64,000 nt of DNA from Paralichthys olivaceus. Lineage: Eukaryota; Chordata; Actinopteri; Pleuronectiformes; Paralichthyidae. The position numbers were made by a program, and so were the translations under genes. Every line of letters starts with the position of its first letter. The first letter of the stretch is position 1. Of the stretch, positions 1 through 12,080 are shown in pieces. The stretch spans positions 3,359,001 to 3,423,000 of the forward strand of contig NC_091110.1 of assembly GCF_024713975.1 (NCBI RefSeq). Reading direction: 5' to 3'. The notes under the pieces were generated by a model. It had not been told where the DNA came from, ran no database searches, and worked only from the letters and a program-made list of their open reading frames with translations.

Positions 1-345
1 TCTGGGAGATGCGTCTCCCAGCACAGTCTACAGAGCATGGAGGAGATACCAGGAGGCCGGCAGTTACACGAGGAGAGCTGGACAGGGCCGTAGAAGGGGA
101 ACCAACCCAGCAGCAGGACTGGTGTCTGCACCGTGCAGCTGGATTAGCATTCACCAGAGAACACCAGAATTGGCAGGTCTGACACAACCTGCAATTTCAG
201 TTTCTCACTTAGATCTTGTTGTTTTGAATCCAGTCATCAGTGGGTTGATGATTTTCGTTTCCATTGACAGTTGTTACGTCATTTTGTTCTCAACAAATTA
301 TACAATGTACATCAGTAAAAAAAAATTGTAAGCAGTGTATTTCAC
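1..345 (+). mobile_element. Internally deleted Tc1/mariner-like transposon relic
   Basis: Positions 1-175 resemble part of a Tc1-like transposase: a helix-turn-helix-like stretch (LGDASPSTVYRAWRRY when translated) followed by an AFTREHQNWQV-like segment. Positions about 220-345 resemble the 3' non-coding end common in fish elements (ggttgatgattttcgtttcc...cattttgttctcaaca). Most of the catalytic domain is missing between them, and the element continues off the left edge. Identification is from remembered consensus, so a repeat-library search is the decisive test. Confidence 0.6.
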
Positions 346-920
346 TAGATAAGTGATACATTGGACTTGCTGGTGGAACATCAAGAACATTCAGGGGATA
401 AAGAAAGAACTCAGCAGGGTTCATCCTCAGGGAAACAGGAATGATGTGACAAAACTTCCGTTACCACTGAAACCCTGTCATCCCCAGAAATCAGCAGAGT
501 TGTGTTTTCCAGAAACAATGTTCAAGATTACACTGGATGATGCAGACCTGACTGTCAACACCGTTAAATAACATTATTACTTTCTCTGTAGAATCGGCCC
601 CAAGAGAAACTTGACTTTACAGTTTTAAGGTGATTTTAAAATCCCATGAGATGAAATTTAATTTACTTTCATTGTATTTGGGTGGAGGCAGAAAGCTCCA
701 AAGATACTGGACAAATAAAGCCACAAGCATGAAAAGATAAGACTGAGGCCTTTTCAAACTTCTTCACAGGTTTCGTACTTCTTCCCACAGCAGAACCTCT
801 TGTTCTTCAAAACTCGGAAAAAAACAATTTTTGTGTCATTCAAGTTTCGTAACCTCACTCACTTCCCTTCAACTGTGTCTTCATCATCTAAAGAATTTGA
901 AGCATTTCCTGCAGAGCACT
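346..920. other. TOR4A 3' flank and probable 3' UTR
   Basis: No coding signal. It lies just past the TOR4A stop and probably contains its 3' UTR. No clear minus-strand AATAAA was found. Confidence 0.4.
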
Positions 921-2065
921 TCACAGCAGGTTGACCTTAGCAACTACTTGCTTGCAGCCCGTCTGGGAATATTTGTGCCCCCCTACAGAGGAGTAATATT
1001 CAATCTCCCCTGCGAGGCGTTCTATATTGACATGGTCCGGGTAGAACCCCTCTCGAGTCATTTCATCCAGGAAGCACTCCATCACATGACTTTTCTCCAA
1101 AAGGCCCAGAGGTAAGATGTCCGCCTCTGTCCACAGCAGATGAAGCTTCTCCAGGGTGTTGCGTAATATTGGAGTCAGCTCTTTTTCAAGGTTACTATGG
1201 CGATGGGATGCTGACATAGAACTACTTGAGGAGTTCTGTATCATATGTTTGGTGATGTGTGCATGACCCAGATTGCTAAGGAACAGATAAATGGCGTTCA
1301 AGTATTCATTGGACTGTTTGGAGGCCACAAGCTGCCACAGGGCGTCCAGGATCTCCTCATGCATGTGTTCGGCCTCGTCGAAGATGAAGAGCGGGATCTT
1401 CTCCTCCTCCTCGGCACGCACCACCATCTGTGAAATGAGAGTGGAGAGGTCGTTGGCGCACTGCAGCGCCTCGGCCTCCTGGGGGCAGTGGTGGAGGACG
1501 TAGTACTGCAACACCAGCGCCTCCCCCACCACGGAACGGAAGTGTCCTGCCAGGAGGCGTCCCAAGTGGCTCTTGCCCACTCCACTGGGTCCGTGCAGGG
1601 ACACCACGAGGGGCTTGTTGTGGACGTAGGTGGACAGGTAGTCATTCAGGTGGGACAGCAGACCTTCCACTGCACCCTGCTGTCCAAACACCTCTCTCCT
1701 CAGAGTCTTCTCCAGCCCCTCCAGGTCATATCTGAGTACGTGGTCATCCAGGTTTTCTATGGCGTTGTACACCTGGAAACGGACAAGTGACCAAGATTAA
1801 GAACAAGATCGGGCAGTTAAGGAATCAATTGGATTACCAGCTTTGTAAAGAGGAAAACTACCCAGACCTCCAGGGGCAAAAAAAGCCTCTAGTTGCCTGC
1901 ACAAGTTGATCAATAGCAGATTTGTCAGAAATGTTCACGTCTGCCCACATCTTGGGGTTCCAGTCTTGTGTCCAAATCAAATGTACAATACATTTGTTTT
2001 ATTTTATATTGAGCTCCATCCATTTTAATACATGAGTTGTATTTCATCAAGTATAAAGTACAGTA

Positions 2066-2100
<35 letters not shown>

Positions 2101-3981
2101 TTATCAAGTTCTTTCATAAGTAAAACACAGAATACCAGGCATACCAGGTCTTAATATTCCCCCAGAGGTGAACTGTAACACTGCAACCAGCAATTATTTT
2201 CATCTGACAATTATGTTCTACAATAACTGATGATTATTAAGTGTTAACTTAACACAAATTGTTGGGAGATGTTAAGTTTACTATCAAAGACAACTATGAA
2301 ACTAACAATGTTCGACGAGCTCCATCAGTGAATTTTGGGCATTTCGTGCTTAAAAATGACAATTGATTAATCATCAGAATCATTTTTTCTGCCGATCAAA
2401 GGATCGATGTTTCCAGATAAAATAAGATAAATAAATAAAACGTAGTAACAAGCAGCAGAGAGGACATGTTGCAACACATGAGACATTTGGAAAACTTCTT
2501 TGCAAATACAAAGAACTGCCTCGGAGGGGAGATGCAAACCCTGCTGATCACTTTTCATTTCACTTGGAATGGTTTAAAAAGTGCCCATTTTAAATTGTAA
2601 GTAATGCTGCCTGATACACGCAACAATAAGAGTCAACAGTCATCCCCAGATTAACTGGACCATACTGAACAGTGCCTCAGGGTAATGATGCAGGATCCAC
2701 CTCAGACCTAAATAATAATTAATAATAACTTTATTTGTAAAGCACTTTTCAGTGTAAGTAACAAAGTGCTTTGCAACAAACAATATAAAATTCACAAATA
2801 ATCAGAATTAAATAATTATAGTGAAGAAACAGATAATAAAAGCAATGATACATGGTTTTTCTTAAAAGTGAAATTAAATGAGTAACAGATTCTCTAAGTC
2901 TTCTGGCAGATTGTTACAATAGGGGCCCTCATGGCACAGGCTCTGTCTACTTTGGTTTTCAGCTTAGACTTATATTACAAATTCCTCGCCCCCATCATTT
3001 GCAGTGTTCCTGCAGACAGAGTGATCAGATAAGAGAAAATGTTGATGACTAGTGCAGCAAGTTTCTATGGACTTGATTCAAAATCATCTCTATTTCTCTA
3101 AACAACTGCATATCAGTGTTTAAATGACCCATGGCCCTTATCTCATTTAGTATCTACACATCTATGAATATGGTCAATACACCCTCTTCAAACACTGACT
3201 TCAAATGGAGCTCGTGGTACCTACATGGGAGCTGTGCAGATTGTATGCATGACAACAGCAACATGGTAGTTTATATTACCATTACTGTCTCGAAGCCACA
3301 GAGGCTAATCCTTTAACAAGCCAAAGGTTGGGCAACATAATGCGGGAAACGTAAACGGCGTAATGATTTGCTCAACACGGCTTCTCTGATGAGGTCAAGT
3401 TAATGGGATTGGTTTAATATGGGCCGTCATTAGTTCACTGCAGTACCAAGGTAGAGGTCAATCTCCAAAACTGTACGGTGGAACTCCACTGGAATTTTTG
3501 TCCGTCTGATAAGGATTGTAATCTAAAATCTCTCTGAGGGAAGAGATGTCAGATTAAATACCTGGAGAAAGACGATGGCAAAGAGCAGGTAAAGGCAGTA
3601 CTTGGCTCTGCTCTGCTCCTGCTTTGGGGGGGCTCTTTGCCTCCTTCCGTTCGGAAACATAACCCGCCTCTTCCTTCTCCTCTTCTTCTTCAGAGGAACA
3701 GCGGACGAAGGGGTGATTCCATCAAAAGTGAAGATTTTGGGGCTGGTTCGAACTGGAGCTCCTGTGAAGGTCCCTGCTTCTCCCAGGCTCAGGGCCATCA
3801 CCTGACGCCTCTTCTTCAAGGCCTGGTACTTCTGTTTAATGCGTATGACAGCGAGGAGGGTGGAGGACAGACTGGGGACGGAGTCTCTCTGTCCTTCATC
3901 TAGTTCTTCGTCCCCTTCCATTTCTCCCTCCAATTCTCCCTCTGTTTGAGAGGCCGAGGTGCTGCTCTCTTGGTCACTCAT
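921..3981 (-). CDS. tor4a: Torsin-4A, complete coding region in two exons
   Basis: Coding exons are 3562-3981 and 921-1772, joined in phase 0 (CAG|gtattt donor, ttccag|GTG acceptor), giving 423 aa, the human TOR4A length as I recall it. Residues 1-125 are an acidic, Ser-rich head followed by a Lys/Arg-rich stretch (about 98-126). A membrane segment starts near residue 128 (YCLYLLFAIVFLQ) and crosses the exon junction. The AAA+ torsin core follows: Walker A GPSGVGKSH at about 201-209, Walker B LFIFDE at 268-273, a sensor-1-like Asn near 307 in FLSNLG, and the torsin sensor-II GCK at 412-414. A poly-Ser loop lies at 320-328. Torsins are ER/nuclear-envelope ATPases, generally activated by LAP1/LULL1-type cofactors; the specific role of torsin-4A is poorly defined. 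The start is the ATG directly after a (CT)n-cag acceptor, so the 5' UTR must be spliced on from an upstream exon. Confidence 0.95.
2066..2104. repeat. (ATCT)n microsatellite
   Basis: About nine perfect copies of the tetranucleotide ending in ttatc, in the TOR4A intron. Confidence 0.95.
2700..2990. repeat. Interspersed-repeat-like segment
   Basis: The string taataactttatttgtaaag and the following aagtgctttgcaa resemble a common fish dispersed repeat. Family and ends are uncertain. Confidence 0.35.
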
Positions 3982-3985
3982 CTGC

Positions 3986-4008
3986 AGAGAGAGAGAGAGA
4001 GAGAGAGA
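3986..4008. repeat. (GA)n tract forming TOR4A polypyrimidine tract
   Basis: About 11-12 GA units, reading (CT)n on the transcribed strand, directly before the acceptor cag and the ATG of TOR4A. The microsatellite doubles as the polypyrimidine tract of the intron. Confidence 0.9.
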
Positions 4009-4704
4009 ACACAATTTCTGGAACAATGGATCAGATCAAAGGTCTTTCTAAGGAACAAACCCACAGAGAAAGTAATCAGAGCGGATTACTGTACAAAGCT
4101 GCGTTGCTGTTACAGGCAGCAACCTTGAGTTCATTTGGAAATTGAATCATCACATCTGGAAGCTGTGCCAAAAGGTGCACACTTCCAGTGAAAGTTGTTC
4201 CATAATTGCTGGATGTGTCCCAACGCAACTTTGTCCTCCCAGGTTTACAGTATTAACTGAAACTGTGAGGTTCAACACAATTATACACTTTTTTTTTTTT
4301 ATTGTTGATGGTTAAATCAACTCATTTCATAGTCAGGGGGAGTGAAACTTAAACTTTTAACCCATTGTTTTTTTTTTTTGCTCCACCTCAGGGCAGCAGT
4401 AAAGACTGAAAACAGATCCTCATCCCCAACAGACACATTCACTCCTCGCCTCTCAGTTTTGGTCTGCCCCAATAAAAAGAATTTGGCTCTTTTGCTGTAT
4501 ATACTCAACTTTGTTTGCCTACTTTTACATTTTGTGTGTGCTGCATGATGAGGATGAAAAACATGACCTGAGGGGATTTTGCAGAATCGAAAATCAAAAC
4601 AATGCGCTGAAAAAAGGCTGAAATGCTCCATAGAGCTGTGGAGAATCATTCAAATATTATCTGTATAGCTCATATTCACAAATCACAGTTTGTCTCATAG
4701 GGTT

Positions 4705-4930
4705 TAAAGGGATAATTCACAGAAAAATGAAAATTCACTCATTATCTACTCACCCTTATGCCGACGGAGGGGTGGGTGAATTGTTTGAGTCCACAAAACC
4801 CTTCTGGAGTCTCAGGGGTAAACAGAGTTGCAGCCAAATCCAATACAACTGAAGTAAATGTGTGGACTTAAACACTTCACCTACCCCATCCATCGGCATA
4901 GTGGTGAGTATAGATAATGAGTACATTTCA
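4705..4930. mobile_element. Palindromic MITE-like element, copy 1
   Basis: The left arm (4705-4785: aaagggataattcac, then attatctactcaccc...ccgacggaggggtgggtgaa) recurs in inverted form at 4873-4930 (ttcacctaccccatccatcg, then gtggtgagtatagataatga). This gives a hairpin-like element with long imperfect inverted arms and a roughly 90-bp loop. It has no coding capacity. A second copy of the left arm lies at about 14240. Confidence 0.75.
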
Positions 4931-6116
4931 ACCCTCAGAGTGAGAAAAACCACCAAAAACCCCTGTGAACAGGGGATGATTCTCTGTCACACCACAAACA
5001 CTGTAAGTTCCATAAAATAGTGCAGCTTTAATAATAGGTATGAAATATTTATTGCATTATTAATGGGTAATTAATAATGGCTCAGAATTATTTTTCAAAT
5101 AATACTTTGCAAAAAACACATTTGTGGCACTGAAAGGATTAAGAACATGTCTTGGGTTTGTGGGAAATGTAGGACTGGGTGTTTTGTGTGCTTAATCCAC
5201 AGTAGTAACTGTTTTAGTGAGCATGCAGCTGCAGTCATGAGCGAATCTTGTGAAGACTGAAACAATTTGCATGTTCTCTTAAATAACACAAGTTGTTGCT
5301 AATAAAAGCGACTCACAATAAGTGCATTCGACCACGAGTGTACAAACCCAGAACAGGAAGAATCATGCAAGTTCAATTTGCCTCAAAAAAGCCAAACTAC
5401 AAGTGCTACATGTGCTATAAGTGCAACTAAACTTTATTTTATTTTTTTCCTCATCTTCTCAACCAAGTGATGTGAGACATATTTGTTTACAGCGAACTAA
5501 TAAAGAGCTCCTGGCTGTAGCTTCTATTTAGCCCACAAACATGATTGTGAGATTGAGAGTGATAGCGAACTTCTCGTGAAGCTCTCAGAATCAGCTTTAC
5601 TGCTCTTATTACTTTTCCTGTCCAACCACTTGTTTCTGAGCATCTACCCCACCACTATGCTGTATATACAGTAATACCAGCCATGTCTCTGAAAATGGTG
5701 GCTGACAGCAAGTAGAGCAAGAGAAACGTGGCTGCTGATAAGATCACACCTGTCACTCAGCTCATATTCCCTTTGAATAGTGTCTCTGTTGTCACCTCTG
5801 CTTTATCAGCTGAAATTATTCCACTGGTTCCTTTAAACATGATATTCAAATGACGTGGAAACAAACTGATCTACAGAAAAAGGGAAGTGCATTCCCTCCA
5901 GAGAAATTTACCGCACAACTTCACAAGTGAGCGTTGTAATAGCTGCCTGCAACGTACACTTAACACAGGCAGTGCATTGCAGACAAAAGCATTTTAGATT
6001 GGGTTGATATAACATCTCATTGTTCAGTGTGCAGAAATAGTCACTATAGTGTACAGTCAGTTTGCAGAGCAGAACACTTGTGTGTCTGTGGTGTTTCTGT
6101 GGCTTTTTTTTTATCA

Positions 6117-6186
6117 ACACACACACACACGCACGCACGCACACGCACACACACACACACACACACAGACAGACACAAACACACAC
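6117..6186. repeat. (CA)n microsatellite, interrupted
   Basis: CA repeats with CG and GA interruptions. They produce long spurious reading frames on both strands. Confidence 0.95.
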
Positions 6187-6636
6187 TTAATTTCTGCCCC
6201 GTCACAGCAGGGAGGAAGAACAACACAGTTTTTGTTGAAGGAGTTTGCAAGACTTGTGTGTCCCAGCTCCCTCAGCACAAATAACTCAGAGAAGCAGAGA
6301 GACAGTATCCTGGCTTTAGCTGCTCTCTCTGCAGTCTGTCCCACAAGTGGAGGCTTGGAGGAGGCTACATACCAGGCATTTTAAAGAATTTTAGCACTCT
6401 GATGTTTGCTGAACCTGTTTCTATTGAACTGCTGAAAACAAACCCACAAATGCACAAAAAAGCTGGAGGTTTGTATTTTTCTGAAAGCACTGTTTCTTTT
6501 TGTGTGTTTCATTGATGATTCGCACAGAGCAGACACAGGTAATGGTCTACTGCCACACACCCAGCCTGCAGAGCCAGGAGAGAGGGAAGTGTGACACTGA
6601 AAAGGAGAGGTGGAGAGAAAAAAAAGGTGTGCTTAC

Positions 6637-6870
6637 CTTGGAACGAGGCTCAAATTTTTCAAAAGAGCAGTGAGTGTCTGGGCAGGTTTAGTCCATAGTT
6701 CGGGAGCAGACACAGCAGAGAAGAGCCCCACACAGCAAACAGCTCAACTCAGGAAGAGTCCTATCTGTCTATCTTACCTCCAAATCCTGTTCTCTACCAT
6801 CTACTGGCTCCTCCCCTTTCTTCCTCTTTTATTCTCTCATTCTTCTGCCCCCTTTTTTTTTTTTTAAAGG
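6637..6870 (-). other. Candidate non-coding first exon and promoter of TOR4A
   Basis: The TOR4A coding exon begins exactly at a splice acceptor, so an upstream non-coding exon is required. The best candidate ends at 6637, with AAG|gtaagc read on the minus strand. A second good donor (GAG|gtaaga) lies near 6771. Above them are a minus-strand ggggaggagcc box and an AATAAAAG TATA-like string. The 5' limit is a guess. No transcript evidence is available to me, so other upstream exons are possible. Confidence 0.3.
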
Positions 6871-9800
6871 ATCTCAACCCTGGGTTCATTTGGTTCATTT
6901 AAAAACCGTTACATTTAATTTAAAATGACTAGAATTCAGTTCAAGAGGGAATCTACATCGGAATCCAAAAATAAGTCTACTCATAATGTATTGATTACAT
7001 GTATTATTCTGTATTATTCTTTGAACACATACCACAACATGTAACACTGCCCTGTGTGTCAACCACGGTGTCTTTGTAGTTCTGTTCTCAATGATTAACT
7101 TTAGATAATCTTAAAAAATATGCACTTGATGCGATGACCTCAGACTACATTCATCATTAACTCGTATTAACCGTCACTGGACTGTGGTGGTAATTTACCT
7201 GACCAAAAAACCCCAAATGTTTGTAGTTAAAAGGAAATACAACACAATCTATAAGCAAAAACCAGTTTGAAAAAAAAAGGAATCAAGCTCATCAATATGT
7301 AAAAAAATATGTTCTAGGCAAAAGGAAATTATACGTACCAGCCTGCAGCAGGCTTTAGCTTCCTGTTTAGATAAGTGGCATCATTCTTCTCTGAGCAACA
7401 ACATATACAAATTAATTTGTGTTGAACAACTCCTTCTCGTTCAATTTTAGATGCACTAAAATTACGTCATTTAAGATGAAACCATAAACTGTCAATAAAG
7501 CTGGACGAGAGGCCTCCTCCCACTTTCCAGAGATGAAACCAAACTAACCTGAATGTGAACACTGCCACCCGAAACACATTCTCAGCTGTCGATCATGATG
7601 TTTGACCCTGTTTTTAAAACATCAGATGAATTATTAAAACCAAACCAACCAGAACAACAAGCACACAAACAAACATCAGTGTGATAATAATGACATAAAA
7701 TGAATTTTAGATTTTTACTTTACCTTTTTAGTTTGGCCCATGTGTTCTCCACCAACATGAAGGAGGCACGATATCTGACAGGTACTGCAGCCAGCCAACA
7801 GGGGGAGATCTACATACGTTGGCTTCACTTTTGGGGAGCCAAGACTTTTGTAATTCGGTTAAAAAAAAACACAACGCAAACATTTAAGCAACTATCTCGA
7901 AGAGCAGTTGATTGTGTTGGTCGTATACCATAAGAATTTGCTGGTTCCAGTTTCTCAAAGTTGAGGATCTGCTGCTTTTCTCTCTTGTTTAACGGTAAAC
8001 TGAATATCTGGAGGGGTTTGAACTAATGATTGGGCAAAACTATTTAAATATGTTGCTTTGGCATTTTGTTTATAAAAAAAAAAGATAAGGAAAAAGAGGA
8101 GAGAGATCACGCCAGACAGAAAAATGGGTGGAGCCCACCTGGCACCAAAATAGAAAACGGAGTAGTGTGGGAGAGTTTGCATATTGTACTACTTGTCTAT
8201 GTCAAACTTGCTTCATGCAGTAGCACACATGGGTGAATTGATATCTACACAGCCATTAATATTTAGTGTTCAAGACTTAATCACATTCATAAAACCTGAG
8301 CGTCTGATCACATTGACTAATGCTTGAGAGGGAAATTACTGTGTTTACCGTGTGAAAAGGAAGTGATCAGACTTTATTACGACACTGAGCTTTCGTCATC
8401 TTTCACTGTTATTTTTTGTCAGTGCTCTTTCTCTGGACAGGAAGCTGCAGTTACACCCACGCTTTGTACACAGTTTACTTAGAACAAGCTGCTGGAAGTA
8501 AACTGTTAATGTTGTAGCAGGAGGAGAAGATATTAGTCACACATGACACCATCTTTGAGACATATGTTTGCTACAGCAGTCTGTAAAATCAATCAGCTGC
8601 TTGTACTATTGTAGAACAGTAAGGATCACAGATTCACTTTGACTCGAACGCTGCAGATTCATTAATTTTCTGTTTGGCACGATGCACAGGAGGAGCTGTA
8701 GGTGCGTTTCCCACTGCTCTTCTTCCCTCATTAGTTTAACTGTTTATTGAATTTCAGAGGATGACTTCAGAGCAAACAAGACCTCAAACTGAGACTCAAC
8801 AGCGACATTTGTATTCACTTCCAAGCCTGAGCTGAACTTGTGGTGTTCAGTTGTAGTATGACCAACATATACATGTAGGCTAGACATCAGTTCTTTCTCT
8901 GCTGTCTTCAGCCACTACAAAGGTGGGAGACTCCACTCTCATGTCTTTCTGGTATGAAGCTACAGCCAGATGTTAATTGGCTTAGCTTAACCCTAACCCT
9001 CATCTTAAAAACAGGAAAAAAGATTGAGTGGCGTTGATCTCCTCATCCACCTTTTAGCAAGAAAGCTAATAAGCACATTAGTGGAAATGTGAGAAAAGTT
9101 GCCTCTTGCATAATTTTTGTTCCTACTGTAAATCACCTTCTCAGTGATGTTTGGTAAGAACTTAATTTCAACACCACATTTGTAAATAAAGACTTTTTTT
9201 CAGATTCCTCCAAAGCTCCTACATGAATATTCAGCCAGTTACATGCTCAACTATATAATGACCATTCACTTCATCTACACACAGACCGTGTTCAGTTCCT
9301 CCCCCTTTATCTTTAAGGTCATTCAGGACTCCAATGTTTGCAAAATACATGTATGTTGTGTGGTCAGTGCTCTGTTGACAGGACAGATGTATGTATGTTT
9401 GCACACACACAGACAGACACACACACACGCACAATGTTTGGATTATTGTTCGAGGAAAAGTTAACAATGATTTCAACCCCTCAAAGCAGTGATGTGATTA
9501 ACACAATTATGTAATGTAATTAATCATGGTCAAGTTAATACTTGAAAAATTCTCACAACTCTTATTATAATTCTAAAATGAATATAAATCCAGTGTCCAC
9601 TTACTTATGTCCATCCGCACAGCGAGATGAGCTAAAGATGGTGTCATCCTGGACTGCATTACATAAACACCTTTGTCTTTGTAGGTCATTTGATTTACAT
9701 TTGTGGGAGACATTAAATATTAGTAACACCTCTGAATCTATTCCTGTACCACTCCACCACAAACTTAGACCTCATTGATAAAACGTAATTTAGATAAAAC

Positions 9801-10963
9801 CTGAACATTGTCGGCATCATAAATTAGACTTCATGCATTTGTGTTGGATTGCACTGGATAATGCAGGTGTACCTAAATAAACTGTAAATTAACTATAACA
9901 AATACAATATATTTTTTGATTTAAATGTAGCAAAATATTCAAATACAAGTAACTCAAAATATCCTTAAATACAGCACTTGAGTAAATGTAATTACTGATG
10001 TTTAACTGAGACACAAAATCTAATTGCAGCAGCAGGGTGTGTTATAACTGTGGTTTGTAGTAGGAATGTCAGTTTAACTGCCATAACTAGTATTTTGTTT
10101 GTTATTGAGATCATCAATATCCTAAAGATACTGAGATCATTCTATCCACTTTTTTTATTTAGCAGAGAAACGCCACATTCTTTCAGATGCTTCCTGGCAG
10201 TGCAGTGACCTTGTCACTGGATCACTGACCTAGGTGTTGAAAGGTAAATACTCTGAGTTTCCTGCTTCTCCTGACTGAATGTGCACTGGCTCCTCTCCCT
10301 GGACTTTCCACAACCAGGAAACTGCACTGCAAAGTAAAAACAACACGTAAAAGCAGCATGGCCAAGCAGAAACGTTTCTCCTCCATCTCTAGTATCCATC
10401 TTTATCAACCTGAGTAGTTTTCTGTGTTAGTTTCAGAGTAAGTATTGACAACTTATGTTCAAAAGAAAACACATCAGGATTTTACTTAAGAACTGACAAA
10501 AAAAAGTTTAAAAGAAACAGCATCTTTACACTTAAGAGAAATATAAAGATGTCACAGACTTTGATAACAAGTACAATCACAGAGTCTTAGACTGGGCACA
10601 AACAAACAATGTTTTGATCAAATAAATGCAATCTTTGACCAAAATAAATTGAGATCTTTTTAGATTTGCAAAGAGAAGATATTTCTATCACATAGATAAA
10701 CCACAAAGGCTGTTGTGGCTTTGATGAGAAATCCACCCACACTGTCCACTTTTCTTCTTATAGAAGCTACATTAAGTTAAGGAGGAAAACTGTGCAGGTA
10801 AATATCACAATTTACTCATAGAGTGTCTCACATCAAGTCTTCTTTCTCCTCTAAGTGCTTTCTGAGGAACAACTATAATGTAGACGCATGTTTATAAATG
10901 GACCATGTGCCCCCGGTTAGAGGCAGTGACTTGTTTCTCGCACTTTCCAGATTGTATAACTGC
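6871..10963. other. Intergenic DNA between TOR4A and BRAP
   Basis: An AT-rich 4.1 kb with no coding exon recognised on either strand. The right part should contain the BRAP 3' UTR. A small (CA)n tract lies near 9400-9433. No other structure was seen. Confidence 0.5.
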
Positions 10964-12016
10964 CTACTTCCTCTTTCTGCCCCGACCTCTCCTGCCTCTG
11001 CCAGCGGAGGGGCCTGCTCCTGCCGAGCCCAGCGCGCTGTCTGCCGGGCTGGCTCCGATGTTGATCTGTCCCTCCTGGATCTCACTGCGAGCCTCTGGAG
11101 GCAGGTGCTCAATCTGCTGCTGCGTCTCCAGATAAAACATCACATCCCTCAGCTGCTCCTGCAGCTCTGATATTTTCACATCCTTACGATCTCCTACAGA
11201 AAAACAGCAAGAGAACAAAGTGTTACATTTATTTTGATAAAGAAAACTTAAATAACATAAAAAGTAGCTCCATAAAATCACTATGGATTCAGCAGTCAAT
11301 AATAAAATAATAAAAATACAATTGCTTTCATGAAAAATTAGGAAACATCACGTAATCACTATGAAATGTGTTTGACGTCCTTTCACACTCAGATGTGTGA
11401 TATGCTATATATGTATAGCTTATAAATATGTACAACCCTCACTACTGGCCTCAAGGTCTGGTCTCCACACAGCGGTGTGAACTTCTGCCTACACAAGAGA
11501 CTGAGTTCAACATTCAGACACAAGTAGAGCTGGGGAAAAGTGAGGAAACCTTTGCAACAAAGTCATTATTATAATCCTACATGAAAAGATGTGAAACTGA
11601 AAATGTGAATAATATATCCCACAAATTAGTTGGTGCAAAAACCCAACAAACAAAAAATAACAACCTACACACTCCTGCTGATAGACAGCTAGAAGCATCC
11701 TGTGTAAACAGTGTCCTCAGTGGACTAAGAGAGATTCAAAAGTTTGATCCCTAGCTTGGGAACAAAATTGGAACATTGTGAGAACATAATTATTGTGTTA
11801 TGCTTGAGGTGAATCAGTTTAGAATGAACACACTCTTCCTGTTCAGAAGTGAACATGTCTGATCTGTGGTTATACTTTAGAGCAGAATGAAATGAAAGGG
11901 GACAATACAGGCATTTATGTAGCCCTCAGGCAAAGTGGTGATTTAAAGCCTTGGCAAGTGCCTTATGTTCAATGACAAATACAAAATGAATGAACATAAT
12001 CTTACTGATCTACTGA

Positions 12017-12080
<64 letters not shown>

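Larger units (their letters stand above)
1773..3561. other. TOR4A intron between the two coding exons
   Basis: A GT..AG intron of about 1.8 kb. It contains an (ATCT)n tract and, at about 2700-2990, an interspersed-repeat-like stretch (ctttatttgtaaagcacttttcag). Nothing coding was seen. Confidence 0.7.
3982..6636. other. Region upstream of TOR4A coding start, probable 5' UTR intron
   Basis: No coding signal. It contains the 4705 MITE-like repeat and a (CA)n tract. It is probably the intron between a non-coding first exon and the coding exon. Confidence 0.4.

Noticed and set aside
1298..1645. 115-codon minus frame over TOR4A
   Set aside because: It is the +1/-1 shadow of TOR4A exon 2, which carries Walker A, Walker B and sensor II in the proper frame.
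6027..6384. Several overlapping plus and minus reading frames rich in His/Thr or Val/Cys
   Set aside because: They are translations of the (CA)n tract at 6117-6186 and have no splice or family support. The same applies to frames at 21036-21294, 21383-21451, 29155-29459 and 37944-38198.
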